A stretch of 64,000 nt of DNA from NCBI RefSeq assembly GCF_018860245.1, contig NZ_JAHKPD010000014.1:101717-165716 (forward strand), in the 5' to 3' direction. This document shows positions 36,953 to 46,572 of this stretch, piece by piece. The DNA comes from Pseudotamlana agarivorans. Lineage in GTDB: Bacteria; Bacteroidota; Bacteroidia; Flavobacteriales; Flavobacteriaceae. Made by a program: the position numbers and the translations under genes. The notes beneath the pieces are model-generated. The model was not told the origin of the DNA and ran no database searches. It saw nothing but the letters and a program-made list of their open reading frames with translations. How positions within the stretch are numbered: the stretch's first letter is position 1; each line of letters begins with the position of its first letter.

Positions 36953-37327
36953 ATGAAACTTATTCAACGCATTGGCTACTATCTTGGTGGTTTTTCAATA
37001 GGCCTAGTATTATTAGCATTCTTTTTAAGCGGAAAAAAAACATCTTGTAGTTATGGCCCAGATGCTAGAGTTCTTAAAAACATTAACACTAAAAAACTAC
37101 ATTATAGTACCGAAGCAAATCGTACTATTAATCAAAAATTAATAGATTCCACAGAGGTTCTTTGGGTTTTAAAAAAAGGAGATATAAATTTTTCCGAAAG
37201 TGCTCCTAGACAAAAGCCTTGTGGATATTACGCTGTTGAAGGCGAAGTTAATGATAAAGACATAAGTGTTATTGTTGAAAATTGTGACAGTATTGCAACA
37301 ATAAAAAGCATTAAACTAATCAAGTAA
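36953..37327 (+). CDS. DUF4258 domain-containing small membrane-anchored protein
   Basis: 124 aa. One N-terminal membrane helix (residues 8-25, GYYLGGFSIGLVLLAFFLS) is followed by a short soluble domain with three cysteines (CSYGP, KPCGYY and ENCDS). It matches the DUF4258 pattern known in Flavobacteriaceae; the function is unknown. It stands directly before the sugar-transferase gene (1 bp gap), so it may be carried into the polysaccharide locus transcript. Confidence 0.75.
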   Translation: MKLIQRIGYYLGGFSIGLVLLAFFLSGKKTSCSYGPDARVLKNINTKKLHYSTEANRTINQKLIDSTEVLWVLKKGDINFSESAPRQKPCGYYAVEGEVNDKDISVIVENCDSIATIKSIKLIK

Positions 37328-37328
37328 C

Positions 37329-37922
37329 ATGATAAAACGTTGTTTTGATTTTACTTTTGCATTAATTGGTTTAATACTTCTATTTCCTTTATTCATAATA
37401 ATAATTATTCTTATTAAATTCGATTCTCCTGGCCCCGTATTTTTTGTTCAAGGTCGTGTTGGAAAAAACAATAAGGATTTTAATATTTATAAGTTTAGAA
37501 CCATGCGTGTGCAATCCGATTCTAAGGGATTGTTAACTATTGGTAATCATGATTCGAGAATAACTCAATCTGGTTACATTTTAAGACGTTACAAAATTGA
37601 TGAATTCCCACAATTAATCAATATTTTGAAAGGCGATATGAGTTTTGTAGGACCAAGACCCGAATTACGATATTACGTCAATTTTTATAGTGAAGATGAT
37701 TTGCGAATTTTTCAAGTTAGACCAGGCATAACTGGCCTTGCTTCATTAAAATACAGAAATGAAGTTGAGCTTCTGGAAAAGGCAGACGATCCTGAAAAAT
37801 TATTTATAGAAACCATAATTCCAGATAAACTAAAATACAACAAGGAGTATATTAAAAAGAGAGATTTCTTTTTTGACCTGAAACTAATTGCGCTTACTAT
37901 AGTTAAAGTAATTGCTAAGTGA
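37329..37922 (+). CDS. Bacterial sugar transferase, PglC-type monotopic phosphoglycosyl transferase
   Basis: A 197-aa initiating enzyme that transfers a sugar phosphate from a UDP sugar to undecaprenyl phosphate. A re-entrant N-terminal helix (RCFDFTFALIGLILLFPLFI) is followed by SPGPVFFVQGRVGKN and the catalytic KFRTMR. LRRYKIDEFPQLINILKGDMSFVGPRPE is the family core. The size equals the minimal PglC catalytic unit, without the WcaJ-type extra helices. It overlaps the next gene by 4 bp (GTGA). Confidence 0.93.
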   Translation: MIKRCFDFTFALIGLILLFPLFIIIIILIKFDSPGPVFFVQGRVGKNNKDFNIYKFRTMRVQSDSKGLLTIGNHDSRITQSGYILRRYKIDEFPQLINILKGDMSFVGPRPELRYYVNFYSEDDLRIFQVRPGITGLASLKYRNEVELLEKADDPEKLFIETIIPDKLKYNKEYIKKRDFFFDLKLIALTIVKVIAK

Positions 37923-39019
37923 TTTTTATTAATAATGCTTCCATGAATCTTCCTACCTCTAATATTATTGACGAGTTACTTTCAGAATCTGGACTATTTC
38001 CATTTATAAAAACGACTCCAAAAGAAATTTCAATTTTTAATTTTTCCGAAGAAACCATTTTAATAACAGGAGCAGCTGGAACTATTGGAACCGAACTCAC
38101 GAAACAATTAGTAAAAAGTACTTTCAAGAAACTTATATTAATTGATTTTGCTGAATCTCCTCTTTATAATTTAATGAAAGACTTAGAGTTTGAAAATACT
38201 TCTAATGTCGTTTTTAAGCTATTAGATATTACTGATGAAATTGCTTTAAAAAACATCTTTACTACATTTAATCCTTCAATCGTTTTCCATACTGCTGCAT
38301 ATAAGCACGTCCCTCTTTTAGAGCAAAACCCATATAAAGCTGTAGACAACAATATTTTAGGAACTAAAACATTAGCAGACCTGTCCTTAGAACATCGTGT
38401 TAATAAATTTATTTTTATCTCTACAGACAAAGCGGTAAACCCGATTAATGTCATGGGCATGTCTAAACGTATTAGTGAAAATTATTTATGTTACTTGAAT
38501 TCAATTTCTAATACTTCATTTATCAATACCCGATTTGGAAACATCATTGGATCCAATGGTTCAGTCGTTCCATTATTAAAAAAGCAAATAGAATCAGGAC
38601 AACCCATAACCCTAACTAGCACGAGCGTATCTAGGTATTTTATAAGTAAACATAAAGCGTGTCAGTTAATTTTAAAGATTGCTCAATCAAAAAACACACA
38701 AGAACATACATTTACTTTTAACATGGGAGCCCCAATAAAAATTTGTGAGTTAGTTAAGCGCTTACTCTATAATTATTCTATAGACCCTAAATCTGCTTTA
38801 ATTAAAACGACAAAATTACGCCCAGGCGAAAAACTTCATGAAGATATTGTATCAGAACAGGAATACTTAGAACCATCAAATATAGAAGAAGTTTTAATTG
38901 TAAAATCTTCTATAAATGAAAAAATAAGAGCATTCGATTTCAGCACTTTAAAATCAATAACAGCAAACGATAATCCTGAAGTTATAAAATCAATTTTATT
39001 AGATTACTTAAAACCATAA
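37919..39019 (+). CDS. Soluble CapD/FlaA1-like nucleotide-sugar 4,6-dehydratase or epimerase
   Basis: 366 aa from a GTG that overlaps the previous stop, or 358 aa from ATG at 37943. The SDR core has TGAAGTIGTELTKQL (NAD site), FHTAAYKHVPLLEQNP and the catalytic stretch STDKAVNPINVMGMSKR. LRPGEKLHED near the end is typical of CapD/PglF C-termini. The four N-terminal helices and first Rossmann domain found in the 650-aa relative at 43493 are missing, as in FlaA1/PseB. Products would be a 4-keto-6-deoxy or epimerised UDP-HexNAc; which one is not clear. Confidence 0.88.
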   Translation: MIFINNASMNLPTSNIIDELLSESGLFPFIKTTPKEISIFNFSEETILITGAAGTIGTELTKQLVKSTFKKLILIDFAESPLYNLMKDLEFENTSNVVFKLLDITDEIALKNIFTTFNPSIVFHTAAYKHVPLLEQNPYKAVDNNILGTKTLADLSLEHRVNKFIFISTDKAVNPINVMGMSKRISENYLCYLNSISNTSFINTRFGNIIGSNGSVVPLLKKQIESGQPITLTSTSVSRYFISKHKACQLILKIAQSKNTQEHTFTFNMGAPIKICELVKRLLYNYSIDPKSALIKTTKLRPGEKLHEDIVSEQEYLEPSNIEEVLIVKSSINEKIRAFDFSTLKSITANDNPEVIKSILLDYLKP

Positions 39020-39150
39020 TGATGAATTTGTGAAATTTCTTGAGAATTTAGAATTCAACGCCTAAATTTGAGAGAAATATAATTATAGCTTAATTATCAT
39101 TTTATATAAAATCTCCTTAATTTCACACCCTTAAATTATAATTAATATTT

Positions 39151-40218
39151 ATGGACTCTATTACTGCAAATGATAGTTTAATTCATTTTAATAACACTTG
39201 TTATTCTTCATTAAACACATATTTACTGAATAATAACTTTTCAAAAATTTTCATATTAGTTGATGAAAATACACATCAATATTGTTTACCTCTTTTTTTA
39301 GAAAAATTACAAACAGAGGTTACTCTTGAAATTATTGAAATTGAATCTGGAGAAATAAACAAAAACATTGATACATGTGTTGGTGTTTGGAATACCCTTT
39401 CGGAATTAAATGCAGATAGAAAAAGTTTAATGATAAATATTGGAGGTGGTGTCATAACAGATTTAGGTGGTTTTGTTGCTTGTACATTTAAACGTGGAAT
39501 TTCTTATGTAAATGTGCCAACAACATTACTTTCTATGGTTGATGCTTCTGTTGGAGGAAAAACAGGTGTAGATCTAGGACACTTAAAAAATCAAATTGGA
39601 GTAATAAGTAGTGCTGATTTAGTTTTGATAGACACAAAGTATTTAGATACTTTACCTAAAAACGAAATGCGATCTGGCTTAGCTGAAATGCTGAAACACG
39701 GGCTTATAACTGGAAACACCTATTGGAGTAAATTTGAAGATTTATCTAAATTATCCTTAGATGATTTAGATGGGCTAATACATGAGTCTGTTGAAATTAA
39801 AAAAAATGTTGTTGAAATTGATCCTTTTGAAAACGGACTTAGAAAAACATTAAATTTTGGACACACCCTTGGTCATGCGATTGAATCTTATTTTTTAAGC
39901 AGCCCGAACAAAACAACTTTACTTCATGGTGAAGCTGTTGTTGTAGGAATGATTTTAGCATGTTACATTTCTAGTGAACTTGTTGGTTTCCCAATGGAAA
40001 AAACGGAAGCCATTAAATCGTTATTAACTAGTTATTACGGCAAAGTTGATATTGATAGAAGCGAACACGCTACCATTATTGAATTACTTAAATATGATAA
40101 GAAAAACAATCATGGAAACATCAACTTCGTTCTACTAGAAGATATCGGTAAGCATAAAATTGATTGCCTAGTTGATGATAAAATAATAATAGATGCTTTT
40201 GATTATTACGCAAAATAA
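39151..40218 (+). CDS. aroB: 3-dehydroquinate synthase AroB
   Basis: 355 aa, second step of the shikimate pathway (DAHP to dehydroquinate, NAD and metal dependent). LMINIGGGVITDLGGFVA, CTFKRGISYVNVPTTLLSMVDAS, GGKTGVD and the zinc ligands in LNFGHTLGHAIES are all present. A complete copy, so probably the housekeeping enzyme. It lies inside the polysaccharide region but is separated from both neighbours by 130 and 94 bp, and ends at a bidirectional terminator. Confidence 0.96.
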   Translation: MDSITANDSLIHFNNTCYSSLNTYLLNNNFSKIFILVDENTHQYCLPLFLEKLQTEVTLEIIEIESGEINKNIDTCVGVWNTLSELNADRKSLMINIGGGVITDLGGFVACTFKRGISYVNVPTTLLSMVDASVGGKTGVDLGHLKNQIGVISSADLVLIDTKYLDTLPKNEMRSGLAEMLKHGLITGNTYWSKFEDLSKLSLDDLDGLIHESVEIKKNVVEIDPFENGLRKTLNFGHTLGHAIESYFLSSPNKTTLLHGEAVVVGMILACYISSELVGFPMEKTEAIKSLLTSYYGKVDIDRSEHATIIELLKYDKKNNHGNINFVLLEDIGKHKIDCLVDDKIIIDAFDYYAK

Positions 40219-40249
40219 TTATTGGCTGCCCCTATTGTTAATAAATAAA

Positions 40250-40283
40250 AAAGAGGATTAAACCAAAGTTTAATCCTCTTTTT
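40250..40283. terminator. Bidirectional terminator between aroB and the wzc-like gene
   Basis: AAAGAGGATTAAAC pairs perfectly with GTTTAATCCTCTTT around a CAAA loop, with A- and T-runs outside. Serves convergent transcripts. Confidence 0.88.
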
Positions 40284-40312
40284 TTACATTCTAAATGAAC
40301 TTCAGAAAAACA

Positions 40313-42685
40313 TTAAACCTTCTTTTTACGTTTAAAAAAACTTTTCTTTTCCGGAGTACCATAGTAACCATATTTTGCACCATATCCAAAATTTGATTCT
40401 TTTACATCATTGACCACTAGCATCATGTGGTTCAACTTATTGTCTTCTTTTAATTCCTTCGCGAAATTTAAGATTCTTTTTTCCGTATAACCTGCACGGG
40501 TTACATAAAGGGTATGTGCAGCATATTTATGCATTAATAAAGTATCTGTAACAAGCATTGATGGCGCAGTATCTACAACAACGTAATCATAAGATTCTGA
40601 AACTGTATCAAACAATTCTTCTAACCTTTGATCCATTAATAATTCAGCCGGATTTGGTGGGATTTGACCTGATAACAATATGTCAATGTTAATTTCATTT
40701 ATTTCTCTTGAATTAATAGTATCACTTAAATCTATACTATAATTTGATAAATATTCAGATAACCCTACTTCTGACCTTTCATCTTTATCGCTTGTTTTTA
40801 TTGCAGAAAAAATCTGTGGATTTCTTAAATCAGATCCAATTAATAAAACTTTTTTACCCGTGTTAGCTAATGTTAACGCTGTATTTATACTAACAAAAGA
40901 TTTCCCTTCCCCGTTAATTGTAGATGTTACAAAAATAACATTGCGATATTTTTCAGCTTTTAAATCTCGGTTAAGAAATTCAAAATTTGTCCTAATTATT
41001 CTAAAAGATTCAGACAATATAGACCTATCATTAAATGTAATTAATCTATTAGCAGAACTTTTTATATTTGGAATTTCACCCAATACAGTCATAGTTTTTA
41101 TCTGATTCTCTAAATCTTCTTTATTATGAATTTTAGTGTCCATTAAATTCATAATATATATAACACCAAAAGGTATTAATAAGCCCAGTAATATAGAGCC
41201 AAAAAACAAAGGCGTGTTACTGTTTTTTAGCCTACCCAAACTATAAGCTGAATCAATTATTTTAGCACTAGGCAAGGTAGTTGTTTGAGAGATTTCTGCT
41301 TCTTCTCTTTTTTGTAATAAATATAAATACAATGATTCTTTAATACTTTGCCTTCTTTGAATAGATATTAATTTACTCTCTTGGGCAGGAACATAGGCGA
41401 TTTTTGAATTTATGCTACTTAGTTGGTTCTGTATACTGTTAGCCTGAATATTAAGCGTTTTAATATTGTTATTCACGCTACTAATTAAGTTTTTCTTTAT
41501 AGAATTTAAAGATTGATCTAATTCTAAAACCACAGAATTGTTTTCTCCTGCACTTTTTAACAAACCTCTTCTTCTTTCCAAAAGCTCATTATATCGTGCG
41601 GCCAAACCACTAATGGAAAGATCACCTACTCCTAAATTTTCAGGTATGATTTCATAGGTATTGTTTTTCAGTAGTCCTAACATGTACTCTAACATATTAC
41701 GCTTAGTATTCAACCCCTGTAATTCCTGTTCACTGGTCATACTATTAGTAGATAACATACCACTTTTCGAAGATATGTTTGTAATCTGATTACGGACCTT
41801 AAATTTAACAATACTATCGTCTACACTAACCAAATCTGAAGTTAAAGACTTCACCCTATCATCTATAAAGTTTGATGTAAATTCAGCCCTAATTCTATTT
41901 TTTTCAATTGTCGCTAAATTGTATTCATCAACTAAGGTATTTATAATATCTATAGACTTATTTACATTGGGGGCGTCCAAATAAATATCAACAATTTTAG
42001 ACCCTTCTTCCGATCTAAATAAATTAATCGTAGCAGTTAATCTGCTTATAATATTATCAATAGACGTAATTGTAACTTTTATATTGGAGTCTATAGCCCC
42101 TTTAATGTTGTCTTTAGGAGTTACAATTATGTCTCCATAGTTTGTTGCTACAGATTCACCAAAAGTGTATTTTTTAACAATATCGTCTTCAAATAGTTTG
42201 AATTCAAAAGTTGACTCTGAAATAATATGTATATAAAATTGGTTATTGGTTTTTTGAATAATCGAATCTGAAGCTAAAAAATTAATTTCAATTGGAGTGT
42301 TTTTATATAATTCATATTCATTTACTCTGCCTAAAACATGATATGATATATTTAAGTCTAACTTCTTTGCTACATTCCCTAATAATGTACGAGATTTTAT
42401 TACTTGTATCTCGTCATTAACCATAGAATTCTCTTCATTAGACATAATAGACAGATCCTGAAGTACAACATTCCCTTGTCCAGATTCACTGTCTAAAACC
42501 ATTATTTTTGCTGTCGCAGAATATAATGGCACTCTATTTTTCGCTATATAATAAGCCGCTCCTAATGCCAACAACACACTTAAAACAAACCATTTCCAAT
42601 ACTTTAAGTAGGTTAATAATGTTTTCTTAAAATCAAATTTATTACTATCTTCTTTTGAAGCGAAATTCCCTGTCTGTAAACCCAT
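40313..42685 (-). CDS. Polysaccharide co-polymerase with tyrosine autokinase domain (Wzc)
   Basis: 790 aa. Wzz-type N-terminal domain with the first membrane helix near residue 35, long periplasmic coiled coils with a GNVR-like region, the second helix near residue 500, then a BY-kinase domain. Walker A is STINGEGKSF (from residue 588), Walker A' VLLIGSDLRNP (from 613), and VVVDTAPS (from about 702) is Walker B. The tyrosine tail holds Tyr768, 772, 774 and 775. It controls chain length and export by cyclic autophosphorylation and works with the Wza-like protein encoded 2 bp upstream. No cognate phosphatase gene is visible in this window. Confidence 0.93.
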   Translation of the reverse strand: MGLQTGNFASKEDSNKFDFKKTLLTYLKYWKWFVLSVLLALGAAYYIAKNRVPLYSATAKIMVLDSESGQGNVVLQDLSIMSNEENSMVNDEIQVIKSRTLLGNVAKKLDLNISYHVLGRVNEYELYKNTPIEINFLASDSIIQKTNNQFYIHIISESTFEFKLFEDDIVKKYTFGESVATNYGDIIVTPKDNIKGAIDSNIKVTITSIDNIISRLTATINLFRSEEGSKIVDIYLDAPNVNKSIDIINTLVDEYNLATIEKNRIRAEFTSNFIDDRVKSLTSDLVSVDDSIVKFKVRNQITNISSKSGMLSTNSMTSEQELQGLNTKRNMLEYMLGLLKNNTYEIIPENLGVGDLSISGLAARYNELLERRRGLLKSAGENNSVVLELDQSLNSIKKNLISSVNNNIKTLNIQANSIQNQLSSINSKIAYVPAQESKLISIQRRQSIKESLYLYLLQKREEAEISQTTTLPSAKIIDSAYSLGRLKNSNTPLFFGSILLGLLIPFGVIYIMNLMDTKIHNKEDLENQIKTMTVLGEIPNIKSSANRLITFNDRSILSESFRIIRTNFEFLNRDLKAEKYRNVIFVTSTINGEGKSFVSINTALTLANTGKKVLLIGSDLRNPQIFSAIKTSDKDERSEVGLSEYLSNYSIDLSDTINSREINEINIDILLSGQIPPNPAELLMDQRLEELFDTVSESYDYVVVDTAPSMLVTDTLLMHKYAAHTLYVTRAGYTEKRILNFAKELKEDNKLNHMMLVVNDVKESNFGYGAKYGYYGTPEKKSFFKRKKKV

Positions 42686-42687
42686 AT

Positions 42688-43461
42688 TTAGTTCTGTATT
42701 AAAAGACCAATCGTTATTGCTAATCCTAATAATGAAGCTACTAGGCCTATCCTAGCATCTCCCGAACCTGCACTTATACCTTTTGTATTCGGCTGCACAT
42801 ATACGACATCATTTTGAGTTAGAAAATATACAGGTGAATTAAACAGTTCTTTGTTCGTTATATCAATTCTAGTATATGTTTTTGTGCCATTAAAATCTCT
42901 TATTACCAAAATATTATCTCTTCTACCTGTAATAGTTAAATCTCCAGCACTGGAAATCGCTTCTAAAATAGTTACACGCTCACCCGAAATTGGATACACT
43001 CCAGGGTTTCTAACTTGACCCAATACCGAAATTTTATAATTTTTTATCCTTATAATTACAACAGGGTTTTTAAGCAATTTCCCTTCTTCAAATTTCTTTT
43101 TGAATACTTCTTTAGCTTCTTCAATTGTTAAGCCTACTAACTTAACTTTACCTAATACTGGGTAATCAATGTTTCCGTCGGGATCGATTAAGTAATCTAA
43201 AGCGGCGCCTTCATTTTGAGAACCGCTACTATACTCAACAAGATTATAAGGTTTTGCAACAGTTAAATCCAGTGTAGAAATAAATATATTGAGTATATCC
43301 CCTGTTTTTAACCTCGCATTAAAAGTATTGGTATCCACTAAACTCTCAAAACTCTTTGCATTTTGAAAGTATACAATATCCTTTTTTGTTGTACATGAAG
43401 TAATGATTCCAAAAACCAATATAAGTACAAATAATTTTTTTACCGAAATCGATATATTCAT
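42688..43461 (-). CDS. Polysaccharide export outer-membrane lipoprotein (Wza/BexD type)
   Basis: 257 aa with lipobox IITSCTTKK (Cys about residue 23). The PES domain covers TGDILNIFIST to GNIDYPVLGKVKLVGLTIEEA, followed by a SLBB repeat (YKISVLGQVRNPGVYPISGE). A C-terminal hydrophobic helix VASLLGLAITIGLLI ends the protein, corresponding to the outer-membrane helix of Wza. It forms the export channel together with the Wzc-like protein. Confidence 0.93.
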   Translation of the reverse strand: MNISISVKKLFVLILVFGIITSCTTKKDIVYFQNAKSFESLVDTNTFNARLKTGDILNIFISTLDLTVAKPYNLVEYSSGSQNEGAALDYLIDPDGNIDYPVLGKVKLVGLTIEEAKEVFKKKFEEGKLLKNPVVIIRIKNYKISVLGQVRNPGVYPISGERVTILEAISSAGDLTITGRRDNILVIRDFNGTKTYTRIDITNKELFNSPVYFLTQNDVVYVQPNTKGISAGSGDARIGLVASLLGLAITIGLLIQN

Positions 43462-43492
43462 AGTGTTAATAATTTGGGGGATTTATAATGTT

Positions 43493-45445
43493 TTAAATAT
43501 TCTTATATGTTTTATCCGCACTATCCACGTTAAAATTCTTAGTTTTTTTATAATTTTGAACTTGCTTATCAAATCTTTCATAATAAGAATTGTTAGATTT
43601 ATACTCTGGAATTAATCGTTTCATTTTTAGAACTATATTGTTATTTTGAAAACGATTTATCATGCATAATTCTTCAATGTCAGATTTAACTTTAGCATAC
43701 TGCAACGCTCTCGTCCTACTAATCATAATTTTCTTATGATAAGTTGATAGGGTGTTTTCTCCATTAGCTAACAATTCCTCATATAATTTTTCCCCAGGTC
43801 TTAACCCTGTAATCTTAATATCAATATCTTCTGGATACCTTAAACCTGATAATTTAATCATGTTTTTAGCTAAATCAAATATTTTCACAGACTCACCCAT
43901 ATCGAAAATAAATATTTCTCCACCCTTCCCCATCGTACCAGCTTCAAGCACCAATTGCGATGCTTCAGGAATAGTCATAAAATATCTCGTAATTTCTTGA
44001 TGTGTTAAAGTCAATGGACCTCCTTTTTCTATCTGTTTTTTAAATAAAGGTATTACAGAACCATTAGACCCCAAAACATTACCAAAACGTGTGGTAATAA
44101 ATTTTGTTTTACTCTGTTTTTGTAAACAACTAATATACATTTCTGCCATACGCTTGGTTGCGCCCATTACACTAGTTGGATTTACTGCTTTATCAGTAGA
44201 AATAAAAACGAATTTTTTAACATTGTATCGTGATGCGGTATCTGCTAAAAGTTTAGTTCCGTTTACATTTATTTTAATAGCCTCATATGGTGTCTGTTCC
44301 ATCAATGGAACATGTTTATAAGCAGCTGCGTGAAAGACCATAGTTGGTTTGTGTTTTTGAAAAATAGCATCAAGTCTTAAACTATCTCTAATATCTGCAA
44401 CTATTGCAACAAAATTGTACTTCCCATCTCTTTTTAATTCTTGTTGAACCTCATATAATGGTGATTCTGCCTGATCTATTAAAATTAATTCCTTAATATT
44501 GAAATTTGCTAATTGCTTAACTAACTCACTTCCAATCGACCCAGCAGCTCCAGTTACTATTACAGTTTCACCATTAAATTCATTTTCTAGCTTCGGATTA
44601 TTAATTTCAATTGGAGCACGACCTAATAAATCCTCAATTTGAACTTGCTTAATTTGTTTAGTACTTAATTCACCGTTAATCCATTGTTCTATAGGAGGAA
44701 CTTTAGTAATCTTCACATTAGAATCAATTAATTTATCTACCAAAAACATGAGTTTATCAGTACTAAGTGATTGAGAAGCCACGACTATCTCGTCAATACT
44801 ATTGTTTTCAATATAATCGTTAGTAATTAATGATCCTTTTATAATTGGGATTCCGTTAATTTTGTTTCCACTTTTTTTATGGTTATCATCAATAAAAGCA
44901 GCAATTTGAAACGTAGTATTTGGATTACTAACCAATGCGTTATAAGTTATAATCCCTGAATCTGCTGCTCCATAAATTAAAACTCGTTTTGTGGCAGATA
45001 AATTACTACTCAAATATTTAAATACGATTTTAAAAACCAACCTACTCGCCGCTAATAAAACAAAACTTAACAAGGCATGCATTACTATAATAGAAAGCGG
45101 AATCGTAAAACTTGGCATAATACCAGTTGTTCTATTAAGAAAAACAAGCATCACACAAAAGCTAGCCATTATGGTGATTGATTTAAATAAGTTTATGACA
45201 TCCGTAAAACCAGTATGTCTAATTACACTTTTAAATGAACCAACCATTAAAAAACTAAAGGAAGTTACCACTAAAAGGAATGGTAACTGTATCAATAAGT
45301 GCTCAATATCAAAATTTAATGTAAAATTAAACCTAATAAAATATGCTGCCAAAAAGGTTAACAATACAGTTGCTAAATCGATGCCAAAAACAAGCCATTT
45401 CGAGGCGTATTTATGAGAAAGGAGAGATGCGTAATTCTTAATCAT
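43493..45445 (-). CDS. Membrane-bound nucleotide-sugar 4,6-dehydratase (CapD/PglF/WbpM type)
   Basis: 650 aa with four N-terminal membrane helices (within residues 15-130) and a first Rossmann domain (RVLIYGAADSGIITYNAL). The catalytic SDR domain has TGAAGSIGSELVKQLANF, FHAAAYKHVPLMEQTPYEA, STDKAVNPTSVMGATKR and the C-terminal LRPGEKLYEELL. Such enzymes convert UDP-GlcNAc to the 4-keto-6-deoxy sugar. The aminotransferase gene upstream overlaps it by 4 bp and would act on that product, giving a PglF-PglE pair. Confidence 0.93.
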   Translation of the reverse strand: MIKNYASLLSHKYASKWLVFGIDLATVLLTFLAAYFIRFNFTLNFDIEHLLIQLPFLLVVTSFSFLMVGSFKSVIRHTGFTDVINLFKSITIMASFCVMLVFLNRTTGIMPSFTIPLSIIVMHALLSFVLLAASRLVFKIVFKYLSSNLSATKRVLIYGAADSGIITYNALVSNPNTTFQIAAFIDDNHKKSGNKINGIPIIKGSLITNDYIENNSIDEIVVASQSLSTDKLMFLVDKLIDSNVKITKVPPIEQWINGELSTKQIKQVQIEDLLGRAPIEINNPKLENEFNGETVIVTGAAGSIGSELVKQLANFNIKELILIDQAESPLYEVQQELKRDGKYNFVAIVADIRDSLRLDAIFQKHKPTMVFHAAAYKHVPLMEQTPYEAIKINVNGTKLLADTASRYNVKKFVFISTDKAVNPTSVMGATKRMAEMYISCLQKQSKTKFITTRFGNVLGSNGSVIPLFKKQIEKGGPLTLTHQEITRYFMTIPEASQLVLEAGTMGKGGEIFIFDMGESVKIFDLAKNMIKLSGLRYPEDIDIKITGLRPGEKLYEELLANGENTLSTYHKKIMISRTRALQYAKVKSDIEELCMINRFQNNNIVLKMKRLIPEYKSNNSYYERFDKQVQNYKKTKNFNVDSADKTYKNI

Positions 45446-46572
45446 AATTTTGGGGTTTTTAAAATAATATCTATAATTCTATCTAAATCTTCTTGACTTA
45501 AATTTGAGCCACTGGGCAAGCAAAGCCCTTTATCAAACAAATCTTCAGACACACCATTTGTAAAATGCAAATAATTTTTGAAAACTGGCTGTAAATGCAT
45601 TGGTTTCCATAATGGTCTAGATTCAACATCATCTTCAAGTAAAGCAAGTCTAATTTGCTCTCTTTTAGAAAATGAATCTGTTTTTATACATGTAATCCAT
45701 CTATTTGAAAAAACAGTCTCGCTTTCTTCCTGAAAATTAATCGTATCGAACTTCTCTAAATTCCTTTTGTAGAATTCAAAATTATTTCGTCTAGCTTTAA
45801 CACGCTCATCCAGAACTTCCATTTGTCCTCGACCTATTCCTGCTAACACATTACTCATTCTATAATTAAACCCAACAGTTGAATGTTGGTAATGAGGTGC
45901 ATTGTCTCTTGCCTGAGTTGAAAGAAAAATTGCTTTTTCCTTTTGCTCTTGATTTTTAACAACCATAGCACCGCCACCTGAAGTAGTAATAATTTTATTC
46001 CCGTTAAATGATAAAATTCCAATATCAGAAAGTGTCCCACATGCACTATTATAATAAGTACTTCCTAATGCTTCAGCACTATCTTCAATTACTGGAATAT
46101 CATACTTTTCTGCTACAGCATTAATTTCTTTGGCTTTATATGGCATACCATATAAATGAACTGCTATTATTGCTTTTGGTTTTTTATATTTTTGAATCCT
46201 ATCCTGAATAGCAATTTCTAATAGTTCTGGACACATATTCCATGTATCGACTTCACTATCAATAAAAACGGGTGTTGCGCCTTGATAAATGATAGGATTG
46301 GCAGAAGCAGAAAAAGTAAAACTTTGACATAAAACTTCATCCCCTTTAGAAACATTCAATAATTCTAATGCTAAATGAATAGAGGCTGTACCTGAACTCA
46401 AAACAGCCACTTCATGCTTGTTTCCTAAATATGATTTCAAATCACTTTCAAAACCATTAACATTAGGGCCTAATGGAGCGATCCAGTTTGTGTCAAAGGC
46501 CTCATTCACAAACTTTTGTTCTGCACCTCCCATATGTGGAGAGGATAAGTATATTTTTGTTTTTGTTAACAT
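45442..46572 (-). CDS. DegT/DnrJ/EryC1/StrS sugar aminotransferase (PglE-like)
   Basis: 376-aa PLP enzyme that installs an amino group at C4 of a 4-keto-6-deoxy sugar nucleotide. Start MLTKTKIYLSSPHMGG, then NWIAPLGPNVNGFE, VIEDSAEALGS (PLP aspartate region) and LSFNGNKIITTSGGGAMV with the PLP lysine. SRPLWKPMHLQP and LCLPSGSNLSQED are typical of the UDP-4-amino-4,6-dideoxy-HexNAc transaminases. First gene of the minus-strand export/sugar operon. Confidence 0.92.
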   Translation of the reverse strand: MLTKTKIYLSSPHMGGAEQKFVNEAFDTNWIAPLGPNVNGFESDLKSYLGNKHEVAVLSSGTASIHLALELLNVSKGDEVLCQSFTFSASANPIIYQGATPVFIDSEVDTWNMCPELLEIAIQDRIQKYKKPKAIIAVHLYGMPYKAKEINAVAEKYDIPVIEDSAEALGSTYYNSACGTLSDIGILSFNGNKIITTSGGGAMVVKNQEQKEKAIFLSTQARDNAPHYQHSTVGFNYRMSNVLAGIGRGQMEVLDERVKARRNNFEFYKRNLEKFDTINFQEESETVFSNRWITCIKTDSFSKREQIRLALLEDDVESRPLWKPMHLQPVFKNYLHFTNGVSEDLFDKGLCLPSGSNLSQEDLDRIIDIILKTPKL

